Source: an uncultured Acetatifactor sp.
GTDB lineage: Bacteria > Bacillota > Clostridia > Lachnospirales > Lachnospiraceae
Reading direction: 5' to 3'
Length of the DNA: 64,000 nucleotides
Assembly: GCA_910585805.1 (NCBI GenBank)
Contig: CAJUFB010000006.1
Coordinates: 1-64,000 of the forward strand
Part shown: piece by piece, positions 8,823 through 16,303 of the stretch
Layout: each line of letters opens with the position of its first letter
Position numbering within the stretch: the stretch's first letter is position 1
Made by a program: the position numbers and the translations under genes
The notes under the pieces: generated by a model
The model's database searches: none
Told to the model about the DNA's origin: nothing
What the model saw: the letters and a program-made list of their open reading frames with translations, nothing else

Positions 8823-9635
8823 ATGATATTAGAACAAATTGCAATGAAAACAAAAGAAAGAATCAGAGCTGCAAAGGAACAGCTTTCCCTTGCGGAGATG
8901 AGGGCCAGGGCGCTGGCCATGGACTGCAATACCGGATTCCCCTTTGAAAAAGCGCTGGCCGGGAAAGGAATCAGCTTTATATGCGAAGCGAAGAAAGCAT
9001 CTCCCTCAAAAGGCGTCATTGCAGCGGATTTTCCCTATGTGGAAATTGCACAGGAATATGAGCGGGCGGGGGCAGATGCCATATCGATTCTGACGGAGCC
9101 GTTTTATTTTCAGGGCAGTAATGAATATCTGTCAGCTATCCGCAGGAAAGTGTCCATTCCCCTGCTGCGCAAGGATTTTACGGTGGATGCGTATATGCTC
9201 TATGAAGCGAAGGTTATTGGCGCGGATGCGGTGCTGTTAATTTGTGCCATCCTCTCGCAGGAGCAGTTGGCGGAATATGCAGCAATCGCCGGTGAACTGG
9301 GACTGTCAGCCATGGCGGAAGCCCATGACGAGAGAGAAGTACAGATGGCGCTGGATGCCGGGGCGAAGATCATCGGCGTGAATAACCGAAATCTGAAAGA
9401 TTTTACGGTAGACATTTCCAACTCTCTGCGCCTGAGAGCAATGATACCGCAGAATATTCTGTTTGTGTCGGAAAGCGGGATGAAGACCAGGGAGGACATT
9501 GCAAAGCTGGAGAAGAACGGCACGGATGCGGTACTGATCGGGGAAACATTGATGCGTTCGAGAGATAAAGCTGCCATGTTGGAGCGGCTGAGAGGCAGGA
9601 AGACAGATATCGTACCATGCCGCAAAATCGTGTGA
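8823..9635 (+). CDS. trpC: Indole-3-glycerol phosphate synthase
   Basis: A 270-residue TIM-barrel enzyme that closes the indole ring from CdRP, step 4 of tryptophan synthesis. Family motifs are clear: CEAKKASPSKG (the catalytic Lys strand), SILTEPFYFQGS, LRKDF, IGVNNRNLKDF and VSESGM with IGETLMRS at the phosphate site. It is separate from TrpF, unlike the fused enterobacterial form. The ATG at 8823 follows a GGGGTG site and lies 26 bases after trpD. Confidence 0.97.
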   Translation: MILEQIAMKTKERIRAAKEQLSLAEMRARALAMDCNTGFPFEKALAGKGISFICEAKKASPSKGVIAADFPYVEIAQEYERAGADAISILTEPFYFQGSNEYLSAIRRKVSIPLLRKDFTVDAYMLYEAKVIGADAVLLICAILSQEQLAEYAAIAGELGLSAMAEAHDEREVQMALDAGAKIIGVNNRNLKDFTVDISNSLRLRAMIPQNILFVSESGMKTREDIAKLEKNGTDAVLIGETLMRSRDKAAMLERLRGRKTDIVPCRKIV

Positions 9636-9778
9636 AGCCCAGACATCCGTCTGTGAATCCGGGCATGAAAATATGGAAATTTTCCGAGTGTTCGTTATAT
9701 GGCATGGGATATGTGATCTCACGAAAAAGCAGGACTAACGGATGGAGACGGAATCCTTGTGAGGGACAGGAGAAACGG

Positions 9779-10396
9779 ATGAAAAGGACAAAAATCAAAA
9801 TATGCGGCCTGTTTCGCTCCGCAGATATTGAATATGCGAATGAGGTACAGCCGGATTATGCAGGTTTCATATTGACGCCGGGTTTTCGCAGAAGTATTTC
9901 CAGGGAGCAGGCGCTGCAGCTGCGGCGAAAGCTGAACAGAGAGATACCGGCGGTGGGGGTATTTGTGGATGCGCCCTGTGAGGAGGTTGTGGACTATTTA
10001 AAGAAAGGCATCATTCAAATGGCGCAGCTTCACGGCAGGGAAACAGAGAAGGAAATTCTGTATATCAAAGCGGCCGCGGGAAAGCCGGTGCTGAAAGCAG
10101 TGAAGGTACAGGACAGAAAAGATGTGGAGGCATGGCTTGGCTCTGCTGCGGATTACCTGGTATTTGACGGAGGCACAGGTTCCGGCAGGACTTTTGACTG
10201 GAGGCTTCTGGAAGGTATTTCCGAAGATTATTTTCTGGCGGGAGGACTGAATCCCGGGAACCTGAAGGAAGCCCTTGCACTGCGGCCATATGCCGTGGAC
10301 CTGAGTTCCGGGGTGGAGACGGAGGGCGTGAAGGACAGGGCGAAGATGCAGGCGGTGGTGGAGCTGGTACGGAATCATTTTCGTTTGAACGAATAG
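9779..10396 (+). CDS. trpF: Phosphoribosylanthranilate isomerase
   Basis: A 205-residue TIM barrel that performs the Amadori rearrangement of PRA to CdRP, step 3 of the pathway. It starts MKRTKIKICGLF, with the catalytic Cys in KICG, and has QLHGRE, DGGTGSGRTFDW and LAGGLNPGN, all characteristic. The ATG at 9779 is preferred over the open frame reaching back to 9617 because the family begins here and an AGGAGA site precedes it. About 140 bases separate it from trpC, a larger gap than elsewhere in the operon. Confidence 0.96.
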   Translation: MKRTKIKICGLFRSADIEYANEVQPDYAGFILTPGFRRSISREQALQLRRKLNREIPAVGVFVDAPCEEVVDYLKKGIIQMAQLHGRETEKEILYIKAAAGKPVLKAVKVQDRKDVEAWLGSAADYLVFDGGTGSGRTFDWRLLEGISEDYFLAGGLNPGNLKEALALRPYAVDLSSGVETEGVKDRAKMQAVVELVRNHFRLNE

Positions 10397-10432
10397 TACA
10401 TGGAAAAAGGAAAACAGAAAGGAAGATGGAAA

Positions 10433-11617
10433 ATGTCGAAAGGACGATACGGAATACACGGCGGACAGTATGTCCCCGAAACGCTGATGAATGAACTGCT
10501 TCATCTGGAGGCGAGTTACGAACGATATAAGAATGCTCCGGATTTTCAGGCGGAGTTGGATACTCTGAACCGGGAATACGCAGGCAGGCCTTCCCTGCTG
10601 TACCATGCGGAAAAAATGACAGAGGATTTAGGCGGAGCGAAGATTTATCTGAAAAGAGAGGACTTGAATCACACCGGTTCCCACAAGATCAACAATGTGC
10701 TGGGACAGGCGCTTCTGGCGAAAAAGATGGGGAAGACCCGCATCATTGCGGAAACAGGCGCAGGACAGCACGGCGTGGCCACGGCTACCGCCGCCGCGCT
10801 TCTGGACATGGACTGTGAGATTTTCATGGGGAAAGAGGATACGGAGAGGCAGGCGCTGAACGTATACCGCATGGAGCTTCTGGGCGCAACGGTTCATTCC
10901 GTCACCACCGGAACACAGACGCTGAAGGATGCCGTCAACGAATGTATGCGGGAGTGGACTAATCGGGTGGACGATACCCTGTATGTGCTGGGTTCCGTCA
11001 TGGGCCCCCATCCTTTTCCCATGATCGTCAGGGACTTCCAGAGCGTGATCAGCCGGGAGGCGAAAGCGCAGATTCTGGAAAAGGAGGGGAAGCTTCCCGC
11101 CGCGGTGGCAGCCTGTGTGGGCGGAGGGAGCAATTCCATGGGCGCTTTCTACAACTTTATCGGAGACCGGGAGGTAGAGCTCATCGGTTGCGAAGCCGCG
11201 GGCAAAGGCGTGGAAACTGCCCGGACGGCAGCCACCATCGCCACCGGAAGCCCGGGGATATTCCACGGAATGAAATCATATTTTTGTCAGGATGAATACG
11301 GCCAGATTGCACCGGTCTACTCCATCTCGGCAGGACTGGATTATCCCGGTATCGGGCCGGAACATGCCCATCTCCATGATATCGGCAGAGCGCAATACGT
11401 TCCGGTTACCGATGACGAGGCAGTGGAAGCCTTTGAGTACCTGGCCCGGACGGAGGGCATCATCTGCGCCATAGAAAGCGCCCATGCAGTGGCCCATGTC
11501 ATGAAGATTGCCGGAAATTACAGTGCGGACCAGAGCATCATTATCTGCCTTTCCGGGCGGGGTGACAAGGATGTGGCGGCGATTGCGAGATACAGAGGGA
11601 GGGATATCCATGAATGA
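10433..11617 (+). CDS. trpB: Tryptophan synthase beta chain
   Basis: A 394-residue PLP enzyme that condenses indole with serine in the TrpA2B2 complex. The PLP lysine is in NHTGSHKINNV (about residue 80), the phosphate-binding loop is GGGSNSMG, and GAGQHGVATAT and SAHAVAH are also present. This is the canonical TrpB1 type. The ATG at 10433 has AAAGGAAG at good distance; an in-frame ATG at 10400 lacks one. The stop overlaps the trpA start by 8 bases, giving translational coupling as is usual for trpBA. Confidence 0.97.
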   Translation: MSKGRYGIHGGQYVPETLMNELLHLEASYERYKNAPDFQAELDTLNREYAGRPSLLYHAEKMTEDLGGAKIYLKREDLNHTGSHKINNVLGQALLAKKMGKTRIIAETGAGQHGVATATAAALLDMDCEIFMGKEDTERQALNVYRMELLGATVHSVTTGTQTLKDAVNECMREWTNRVDDTLYVLGSVMGPHPFPMIVRDFQSVISREAKAQILEKEGKLPAAVAACVGGGSNSMGAFYNFIGDREVELIGCEAAGKGVETARTAATIATGSPGIFHGMKSYFCQDEYGQIAPVYSISAGLDYPGIGPEHAHLHDIGRAQYVPVTDDEAVEAFEYLARTEGIICAIESAHAVAHVMKIAGNYSADQSIIICLSGRGDKDVAAIARYRGRDIHE

Positions 11618-12668
11618 GAAGAAAACTGCCGAAGCGTTCAATGACATAATTGAGAGGAAGGCCGCCGAAGCGTTCGGCAGCATAAGCAGGCGGAAAGCTG
11701 CCGAGGACTCCAACAGCGTAAGCGAGCGGAAACCCGAAAAAGATCCGGCTCAGAAACTGAGAAAAGTATTTGACACGCCAAACGGAAAAGCGTTTATTCC
11801 TTTCCTGACTGCGGGAGACCCCGGCGCGGATGCAACGGTCAGGTATATTCTGGAGATGGAAAGGGCGGGCGCGGACCTGATAGAGATCGGCATTCCCTTT
11901 TCGGACCCGATTGCGGAGGGTCCTGTGATCCAGGAGGCTGATATCCGTGCGCTGAAAGGCGGCATGACTACCGACGGGGCTTTTGAGATTGTGAGGAGAG
12001 TCCGGGAGAAATCCGGGATTCCCCTTGCCTTTATGACCTATGCAAATCCGGTGTTCCATTACGGGTATGATAATTTTTTCACAAAATGCGGGGAGCTGGG
12101 AGTGGACGCGATTATTATCCCGGACCTGCCATTTGAGGAGAAGCAGGAGGTTGAGACCACGGCAAATGCCCATAATGTCGCCCTGATTTCCATGATCGCT
12201 CCCACTTCGGAGAGCCGGATACAGGAGATTGCCTCTGAAGCGAAAGGATTTATCTACGTGGTTTCTTCCATGGGAGTCACAGGAACCCGAAGCGAGATCA
12301 GTACGGATGTAAGCACCATTGTGACAAGTATTCGTAAGGCAACAGATGTGCCCTGTGCCATAGGCTTCGGAATCAGCAGCCCGGAGCAGGCGAAAGCCAT
12401 GGCTGCCGTATCCGACGGTGCCATTGTGGGCAGCGCCATCGTGAAAATAATCGCCGGGTATGCGGCGAAGCTGTCTTTGGAAGAGGCCGGGGCGAAAGAT
12501 GCGGACACAGGGCGGGCAGAAGACGCAAAAGGACCGGGAACAGGCAGTGCTGAAGATAATGGAACAAAAGTATGCCGGACTGAAAGCGCGGAAGCGATAT
12601 ATGAAGCTTCTGCCGCCGAAATCTATCATTTTGTTAAAAAAATGAAAGAAGCCGTACTGAAAGCATGA
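11610..12668 (+). CDS. trpA: Tryptophan synthase alpha chain with repeat-bearing N- and C-terminal additions
   Basis: TrpA cleaves indole-3-glycerol phosphate and channels indole to TrpB. The core is normal: FLTAGDPG (about 65-72), LIEIGIPFSDP with catalytic Glu and Asp, YVVSSMGVTG, and GFGISSPEQA. At 352 residues it is about 85 longer than usual. The first ~48 residues hold a 12-residue repeat (KKTAEAF..., RKAAEAF..., RKAAEDS...) encoded by 36-base units at 11619-11726. A second hydrophilic addition of about 40 residues (roughly 12484-12600, rich in Ala, Asp, Gly and Glu) precedes the final helix IYHFVKKMKEAV. The ATG at 11610 sits in the overlap with trpB, so the N-terminal addition appears translated; a later start with a ribosome site was not seen. 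Function is probably kept. Confidence 0.95.
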   Translation: MNEKKTAEAFNDIIERKAAEAFGSISRRKAAEDSNSVSERKPEKDPAQKLRKVFDTPNGKAFIPFLTAGDPGADATVRYILEMERAGADLIEIGIPFSDPIAEGPVIQEADIRALKGGMTTDGAFEIVRRVREKSGIPLAFMTYANPVFHYGYDNFFTKCGELGVDAIIIPDLPFEEKQEVETTANAHNVALISMIAPTSESRIQEIASEAKGFIYVVSSMGVTGTRSEISTDVSTIVTSIRKATDVPCAIGFGISSPEQAKAMAAVSDGAIVGSAIVKIIAGYAAKLSLEEAGAKDADTGRAEDAKGPGTGSAEDNGTKVCRTESAEAIYEASAAEIYHFVKKMKEAVLKA

Positions 12669-12717
12669 TGAGGCAGGCCTGATCCTGATCCTGGCTCTGG
12701 CTTGTCCAGGTCAGGAA

Positions 12718-12840
12718 TTGTCGGAAAATAACTGCTGCAATTTCTCTTTGATTACAGGGTTCACGGAGCGGCTCCTGTAATTTATTCAGGAAAAAGCCTG
12801 GAACTGTAATAAAATCGCAATAAACTTGCAGCAGTTATCT
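12718..12840 (+). repeat. Intergenic repeat copy 2 (after trpA), with inverted ends
   Basis: This is the partner of 7588-7685. Here the ends are intact inverted repeats: ATAACTGCTGCAA near 12730 and TTGCAGCAGTTAT near 12826-12838 are perfect complements over 13 bases. Inside are an 8-base stem ATTACAGG/CCTGTAAT and a second stem around TTCAGG/CCTGGAA. It follows the trpA stop by about 50 bases and may act as the end of the operon, although no T-run terminator is present. Confidence 0.65.
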
Positions 12841-12858
12841 GTAGACGCTTCCGCACAC

Positions 12859-12881
12859 CGCTTCTGCATGCTGCAGAAGCG
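12859..12881. repeat. Perfect 10-base inverted repeat between convergent trpA and MATE genes
   Basis: CGCTTCTGCA (12859-12868) and TGCAGAAGCG (12872-12881) are separated by three bases and lie immediately after the stop of the minus-strand MATE gene. There is no T-run on either side, so it is a weak or bidirectional terminator candidate at best. Confidence 0.5.
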
Positions 12882-12882
12882 C

Positions 12883-14235
12883 TCACCCGTTACATATTTT
12901 GTCCGGCATATGCTTTAGAAGGCGAGTATAAATAGCCATGGAGAACAGGGCGGTTATAAACTCTGTAAAGCAGAATGCAAACCACACTCCGTCTGCCCCC
13001 AGAAGCCTGCTGAACAGAAATGCCGCCGGGATAATGACAAACACATACCTGAACAGAGAAATCCACAAAGACTGCGCGCCTCTGCCCAGCCCTTCCAGAG
13101 CGCCGGAGGCGGTAATGGAAACCGCCGAAACGATAAAGCCAAGACTGATGATATGCAGGGCAGTGGTGCCGATCTGAATTGTTTCGGCGCTGTCGGTGAA
13201 CAGCCCGATGAGCCGTCCCGGAACAACCCAGGACAAGCATGTCCCGACAGCCATGATTCCCAGGTTCATCCGCAGTGCCGTATGATAGATTTTTCTGACA
13301 CGTCCGTATTCTCCCGCGCCGAAATTATAGCCCATCAGCGGCCGGATACCCTGAATGATACCGTTGGCGGTGAGGTAGATAAACGTCTGCAGCTTATAGT
13401 AGACGCCCAGGACAAGAACGTATTTTTGTGAAAAATCTGCCAGCAAACCGTTTAAAACAGAGATCAGCAGCGAAGGAAGCGCCAGGTTCAGTGTGGCGGA
13501 GATTCCAACGGAATACATTTTCCGGATGACAGCAGCTTCAAAAACCAGATGTTTCCGGGCAAGCCTGACGGGAATCGGGCGGAACAGATAGAACAGGAGA
13601 TACGCCATAAGGGTAACGCACTGTCCGATTCCTGTGGCATAAGCCGCCCCTGCGATTCCCAGGGCGGGGAAGAAGCCGATTCCGAATATCATCAGCGGGT
13701 CCAGGATGATATTCGCAATACAGCCGCAGATCATGCAGGCCATGGAAACCTTCATCTGTCCTGTGGCCTGGAACAGTTTCTCGAAAAACAGTCCCAGCGC
13801 GATGACGGGCGCGAACAGAAATGCTCTGTCTGCATATTGCAGCGCAGCGTATGTGATTTCCGGATCTGAAGAGAAGCCCTTTAAAAACAGCGGCATTCCG
13901 GCTATGGATACCGCCGAGAGAAAGAGTCCCTGGAGGACACTGAGCAAAGCCCCCAGCGTGGCTGCGCGGTTCGCCCGTTCCGGGTCGCCTGCGCCCGAAT
14001 AAAACGCAATACATGCATTTAAACCTATGCCGAAACCGATGGCAATGGCATTGAGCAGGTTCTGCACCGGATAGACCAGCGCCAGCGCAGTCATGGCATT
14101 TTCGCTCATCCGGGCTACAAAATAACTGTCGATGATATTGTACAGCGAATTGACGGCCATTGAAATCACCATCGGCAGCGACATGGATACTACCAGTGGC
14201 AGTATCTTTTTCTTTTTCATAAAAGCTTGTTCCAT
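12883..14235 (-). CDS. MATE-family multidrug efflux transporter (first copy)
   Basis: A 450-residue polytopic membrane protein with about 12 hydrophobic segments and the MATE look: ISMAVNSLYNIIDSYF near the N-terminus, QNLLNAIAIGFGIG, a repeat-like second half with PLMGYNFGAGEY, and ASGALEGLGRG. Such proteins export cationic drugs or metabolites using Na+ or H+ gradients. The start is taken at 14235 because a GGGAGG site lies 9 bases upstream; 14241 is also possible. The open frame continues up to 14346 through a hairpin leader that is probably not coding. The C-terminus contains a sequence that recurs at about 24830-24886. Confidence 0.9.
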   Translation of the reverse strand: MEQAFMKKKKILPLVVSMSLPMVISMAVNSLYNIIDSYFVARMSENAMTALALVYPVQNLLNAIAIGFGIGLNACIAFYSGAGDPERANRAATLGALLSVLQGLFLSAVSIAGMPLFLKGFSSDPEITYAALQYADRAFLFAPVIALGLFFEKLFQATGQMKVSMACMICGCIANIILDPLMIFGIGFFPALGIAGAAYATGIGQCVTLMAYLLFYLFRPIPVRLARKHLVFEAAVIRKMYSVGISATLNLALPSLLISVLNGLLADFSQKYVLVLGVYYKLQTFIYLTANGIIQGIRPLMGYNFGAGEYGRVRKIYHTALRMNLGIMAVGTCLSWVVPGRLIGLFTDSAETIQIGTTALHIISLGFIVSAVSITASGALEGLGRGAQSLWISLFRYVFVIIPAAFLFSRLLGADGVWFAFCFTEFITALFSMAIYTRLLKHMPDKICNG

Positions 14236-14257
14236 TCTCATTTGCCTCCCTGTGTTC

Positions 14258-14336
14258 AAGAGAGAACTCTTTTTCTCTGCATAAAAAAACACACAATCAC
14301 ATGAAGTAATTGTGTGGCGAAAAAAGAATTCTCTTG
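14258..14336 (-). promoter_or_regulatory. Attenuator-like leader of the MATE gene
   Basis: On the minus strand, the leader holds an intrinsic terminator inside a larger inverted repeat. The terminator stem is CACACAAT/ATTGTGTG (14309-14316 with 14290-14297), with a run of seven T at 14289-14283. Outer arms at 14319-14336 and 14258-14277 are near-complementary (GAGAATTCTTTTTTC against GAGAAAAAGAGTTCTC). The ribosome site and start codon follow at once. This looks like conditional termination ahead of an efflux gene. What would control it is unknown. Confidence 0.6.
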
Positions 14337-14475
14337 AAAAATCCACTCCCGTAAGGGTTTTATAACAATTTTATATCACATATTTCTTGAAAGGTCAACT
14401 GAAATATGAGATTATAGAATAAAGTGACAGGGGCTGTGGGACAATCATCTCCGGCGGCCCCGGGAAAGGATACAT

Positions 14476-15093
14476 ATGATACAAAGAAGGATTCTGCCTG
14501 AAGAGGAGGAATTATGGGATGCGGCCATGCTGGCAGCATTCGCGGTTTCCTGGTACGGCATGCTGATCCCCACATTGTGGAATCAGGCCACTAACGGAGT
14601 GAATGCAGCAATATTTATAATAGGCGGGATACTGCCATTGTACACAGCGTTTGCGAAAGGACGGGCGGCTCTGTCCTGCCGGAAGAAACGGCGGGATGCC
14701 GTCGGCAAAGGAAGATGCTGCAGGGGGATTATAAGGCAGGTTGTTGCAGAAAAGGTTCCCTACAGAGGCCGCCATGGACATGTCTATTATCGTATAAGAT
14801 ACCATCTGGTAATCGAAAAGCTGGAGGAGGGGTTCGATTCCGGAATGGAGATAAAAACCGGCGCTTATCGGGTTCCGGTCCATCGCTGCCTGAAATCGCG
14901 CGAGGTAAAGCTTTATTCGGATGCCTCCGGATGGAAGTGGTATGTGGAGGGACTGCAGTGCGGCATATTCCGGCAGCCGCCCATAGTATCGGAAATGGGC
15001 GACTGCGAGGGTGGAAACTACATGGGAGATGTGTTATTCCGCATCGTTTATATCGCTATATTACTGCTTATGCTGCTGCAGAATATTCTGTAG
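14476..15093 (+). CDS. Small membrane protein of unknown function
   Basis: I do not recognise this 205-residue protein. It has two hydrophobic segments near the N-terminus (about 15-35 and 43-61) and one at the C-terminal end (about 186-205). The soluble middle part is rich in Arg, Lys and Tyr (for example RGRHGHVYYRIRYHLV). Basic residues after the second segment suggest that this loop is cytoplasmic. The ATG has a GGAAAGG site. It stands alone between the divergent MATE gene and the yceD promoter. The middle domain might be a small beta-rich fold, but nothing firmer can be said. Confidence 0.6.
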   Translation: MIQRRILPEEEELWDAAMLAAFAVSWYGMLIPTLWNQATNGVNAAIFIIGGILPLYTAFAKGRAALSCRKKRRDAVGKGRCCRGIIRQVVAEKVPYRGRHGHVYYRIRYHLVIEKLEEGFDSGMEIKTGAYRVPVHRCLKSREVKLYSDASGWKWYVEGLQCGIFRQPPIVSEMGDCEGGNYMGDVLFRIVYIAILLLMLLQNIL

Positions 15094-15288
15094 CCATTTC
15101 GGTATATTCCGAAACGGTCCCGTCAGGCGGACAGAGCCTGCTTCCTGACAGCGGTGCGAATGTAGATGCCAGACCTTTTCAGAGAGGGGGATAGAGTGCC
15201 TGGGAGAGACAGGCAAAAAAAGCGATAAAAAGCCACTGAAAAAAACAATAAAAAACGATAATAAAAAACGATAATCTGGAAAAAAATG

Positions 15289-15317
15289 TTGACAAACGGA
15301 AGTACCCGGGCTATAAT
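15289..15317 (+). promoter_or_regulatory. Promoter for yceD-rpmF
   Basis: TTGACA (15289-15294) and TATAAT (15312-15317) with a 17-base spacer are near-consensus for the main sigma factor. It lies about 70 bases before the yceD start and has no competing upstream gene. Confidence 0.85.
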
Positions 15318-15388
15318 AAAGCAGTATGTGAAGCGAAAGATTCCCGGCGTGAATAATATTCGTGCCCACATGATGCATAGGAGCCGCC

Positions 15389-15904
15389 ATGTTGATAAAC
15401 TTATCTGATGTATTGACATCTGAAGGCATGCAGATCAGCAGAGAGTTGCCGCTGGAGATGACATGCTTTGAGAGCAGAATGGGTTCTTTTCCGATCATTG
15501 CCAGCAGTCCGGTATCTCTGCGGATCAGAAACGCGGGAGCCGGTAAGGCGAAGCTGGATGGAGGCTTAAAGCTGACGTTGCAGGCAGGCTGTGACCGCTG
15601 TCTGACGGAAGTGCCCGTGGCGCTGGACCTGCAGTTTGACAGGACTGTTGTTTCGGGGACAGAGGATGTGGATGCGGACGAACTGGGGTTGACAGAGGAT
15701 TGTCAGCTGGATGTAGAGACTTTCGTGCACAACGAAATTTTGGTCAACTGGCCCGGGAAGATTCTGTGCAGAGAAGACTGCAGGGGGATATGCCCTGTGT
15801 GCGGACAGGATCTGAACGAGAGGGAATGCGGATGCGATACCTTTGTTCCCGATCCCCGCATGGCAGTGATCCAGGATATCTTTAACAAGAATAAGGAGGT
15901 GTAA
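15389..15904 (+). CDS. yceD: YceD/DUF177-family protein
   Basis: A 171-residue YceD (DUF177) protein. The family is usually encoded just before rpmF and is implicated in 23S rRNA or large-subunit maturation. Visible marks are a first Cys pair in GCDRCL and a second set in CREDCRGICPVCGQDLN and CGCD, fitting a metal-binding site at the C-terminus. The ATG follows a TAGGAG site. It is followed after 2 bases by the L32 gene, the standard arrangement. Function in rRNA metabolism is known only for some relatives. Confidence 0.9.
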   Translation: MLINLSDVLTSEGMQISRELPLEMTCFESRMGSFPIIASSPVSLRIRNAGAGKAKLDGGLKLTLQAGCDRCLTEVPVALDLQFDRTVVSGTEDVDADELGLTEDCQLDVETFVHNEILVNWPGKILCREDCRGICPVCGQDLNERECGCDTFVPDPRMAVIQDIFNKNKEV

Positions 15905-15906
15905 CG

Positions 15907-16086
15907 ATGTCTATTTGTCCTAAGAATAAATCTTCCAAAAGCAGAAGGGATAAGAGGAGAGCAAACTGGAAGATGAGCGCTCCCACTCTGGTAAAGTGCA
16001 GCAAATGCGGCGCGCTGATGGTGCCCCACAGAGTATGCAAGGCCTGCGGTTCTTATAACAAGAAGCAGGTTATCGCTGTTGATTGA
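15907..16086 (+). CDS. rpmF: 50S ribosomal protein L32
   Basis: A 59-residue L32 of the large ribosomal subunit. It starts MSICPKNKSSKSRRDKRRA, followed by NWKMSAP, and has the zinc-binding pairs CSKCG and CKACG, so it is the Cys-containing form. An AAGGAGG site precedes the ATG, two bases after the yceD stop. It is short enough to be missed by length-filtered gene calling. Confidence 0.95.
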   Translation: MSICPKNKSSKSRRDKRRANWKMSAPTLVKCSKCGALMVPHRVCKACGSYNKKQVIAVD

Positions 16087-16156
16087 TCGTAGCTGCGTAC
16101 CTGGCGGGAAGTTCTGTGCCTGAGGCAGGTCTGTTTATAGTATCAACAATGAGAAA

Positions 16157-16182
16157 GAGCGTTCGCAGGAACGCTCCTTTTT
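16157..16182 (+). terminator. Intrinsic terminator after rpmF
   Basis: GAGCGTTC (16157-16164) pairs perfectly with GAACGCTC (16169-16176) around a GCAG loop, followed by CTTTTT. It ends the yceD-rpmF transcript, so plsX needs its own promoter. Confidence 0.92.
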
Positions 16183-16195
16183 ATGTAAAAATTAC

Positions 16196-16224
16196 TTGCT
16201 TTTTGATTCATATTACATTATAGT
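16196..16224 (+). promoter_or_regulatory. Promoter for the plsX operon
   Basis: TTGCTT (16196-16201) and TATAGT (16219-16224) are spaced 17 bases, directly after the rpmF terminator and 80 bases before plsX. No fatty-acid repressor site was recognised with confidence. Confidence 0.6.
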
Positions 16225-16303
16225 TAGAGTAAGTATAAGTATAAGTATGGAATGGCTTTCTGACAGGGCTCTTTACCGTGACAGAATGCAGAAAGGATAT
16301 CCG

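Noticed and set aside
11541..12629. 362-codon minus-strand frame
   Set aside because: It is antisense to trpA and due to base composition only.
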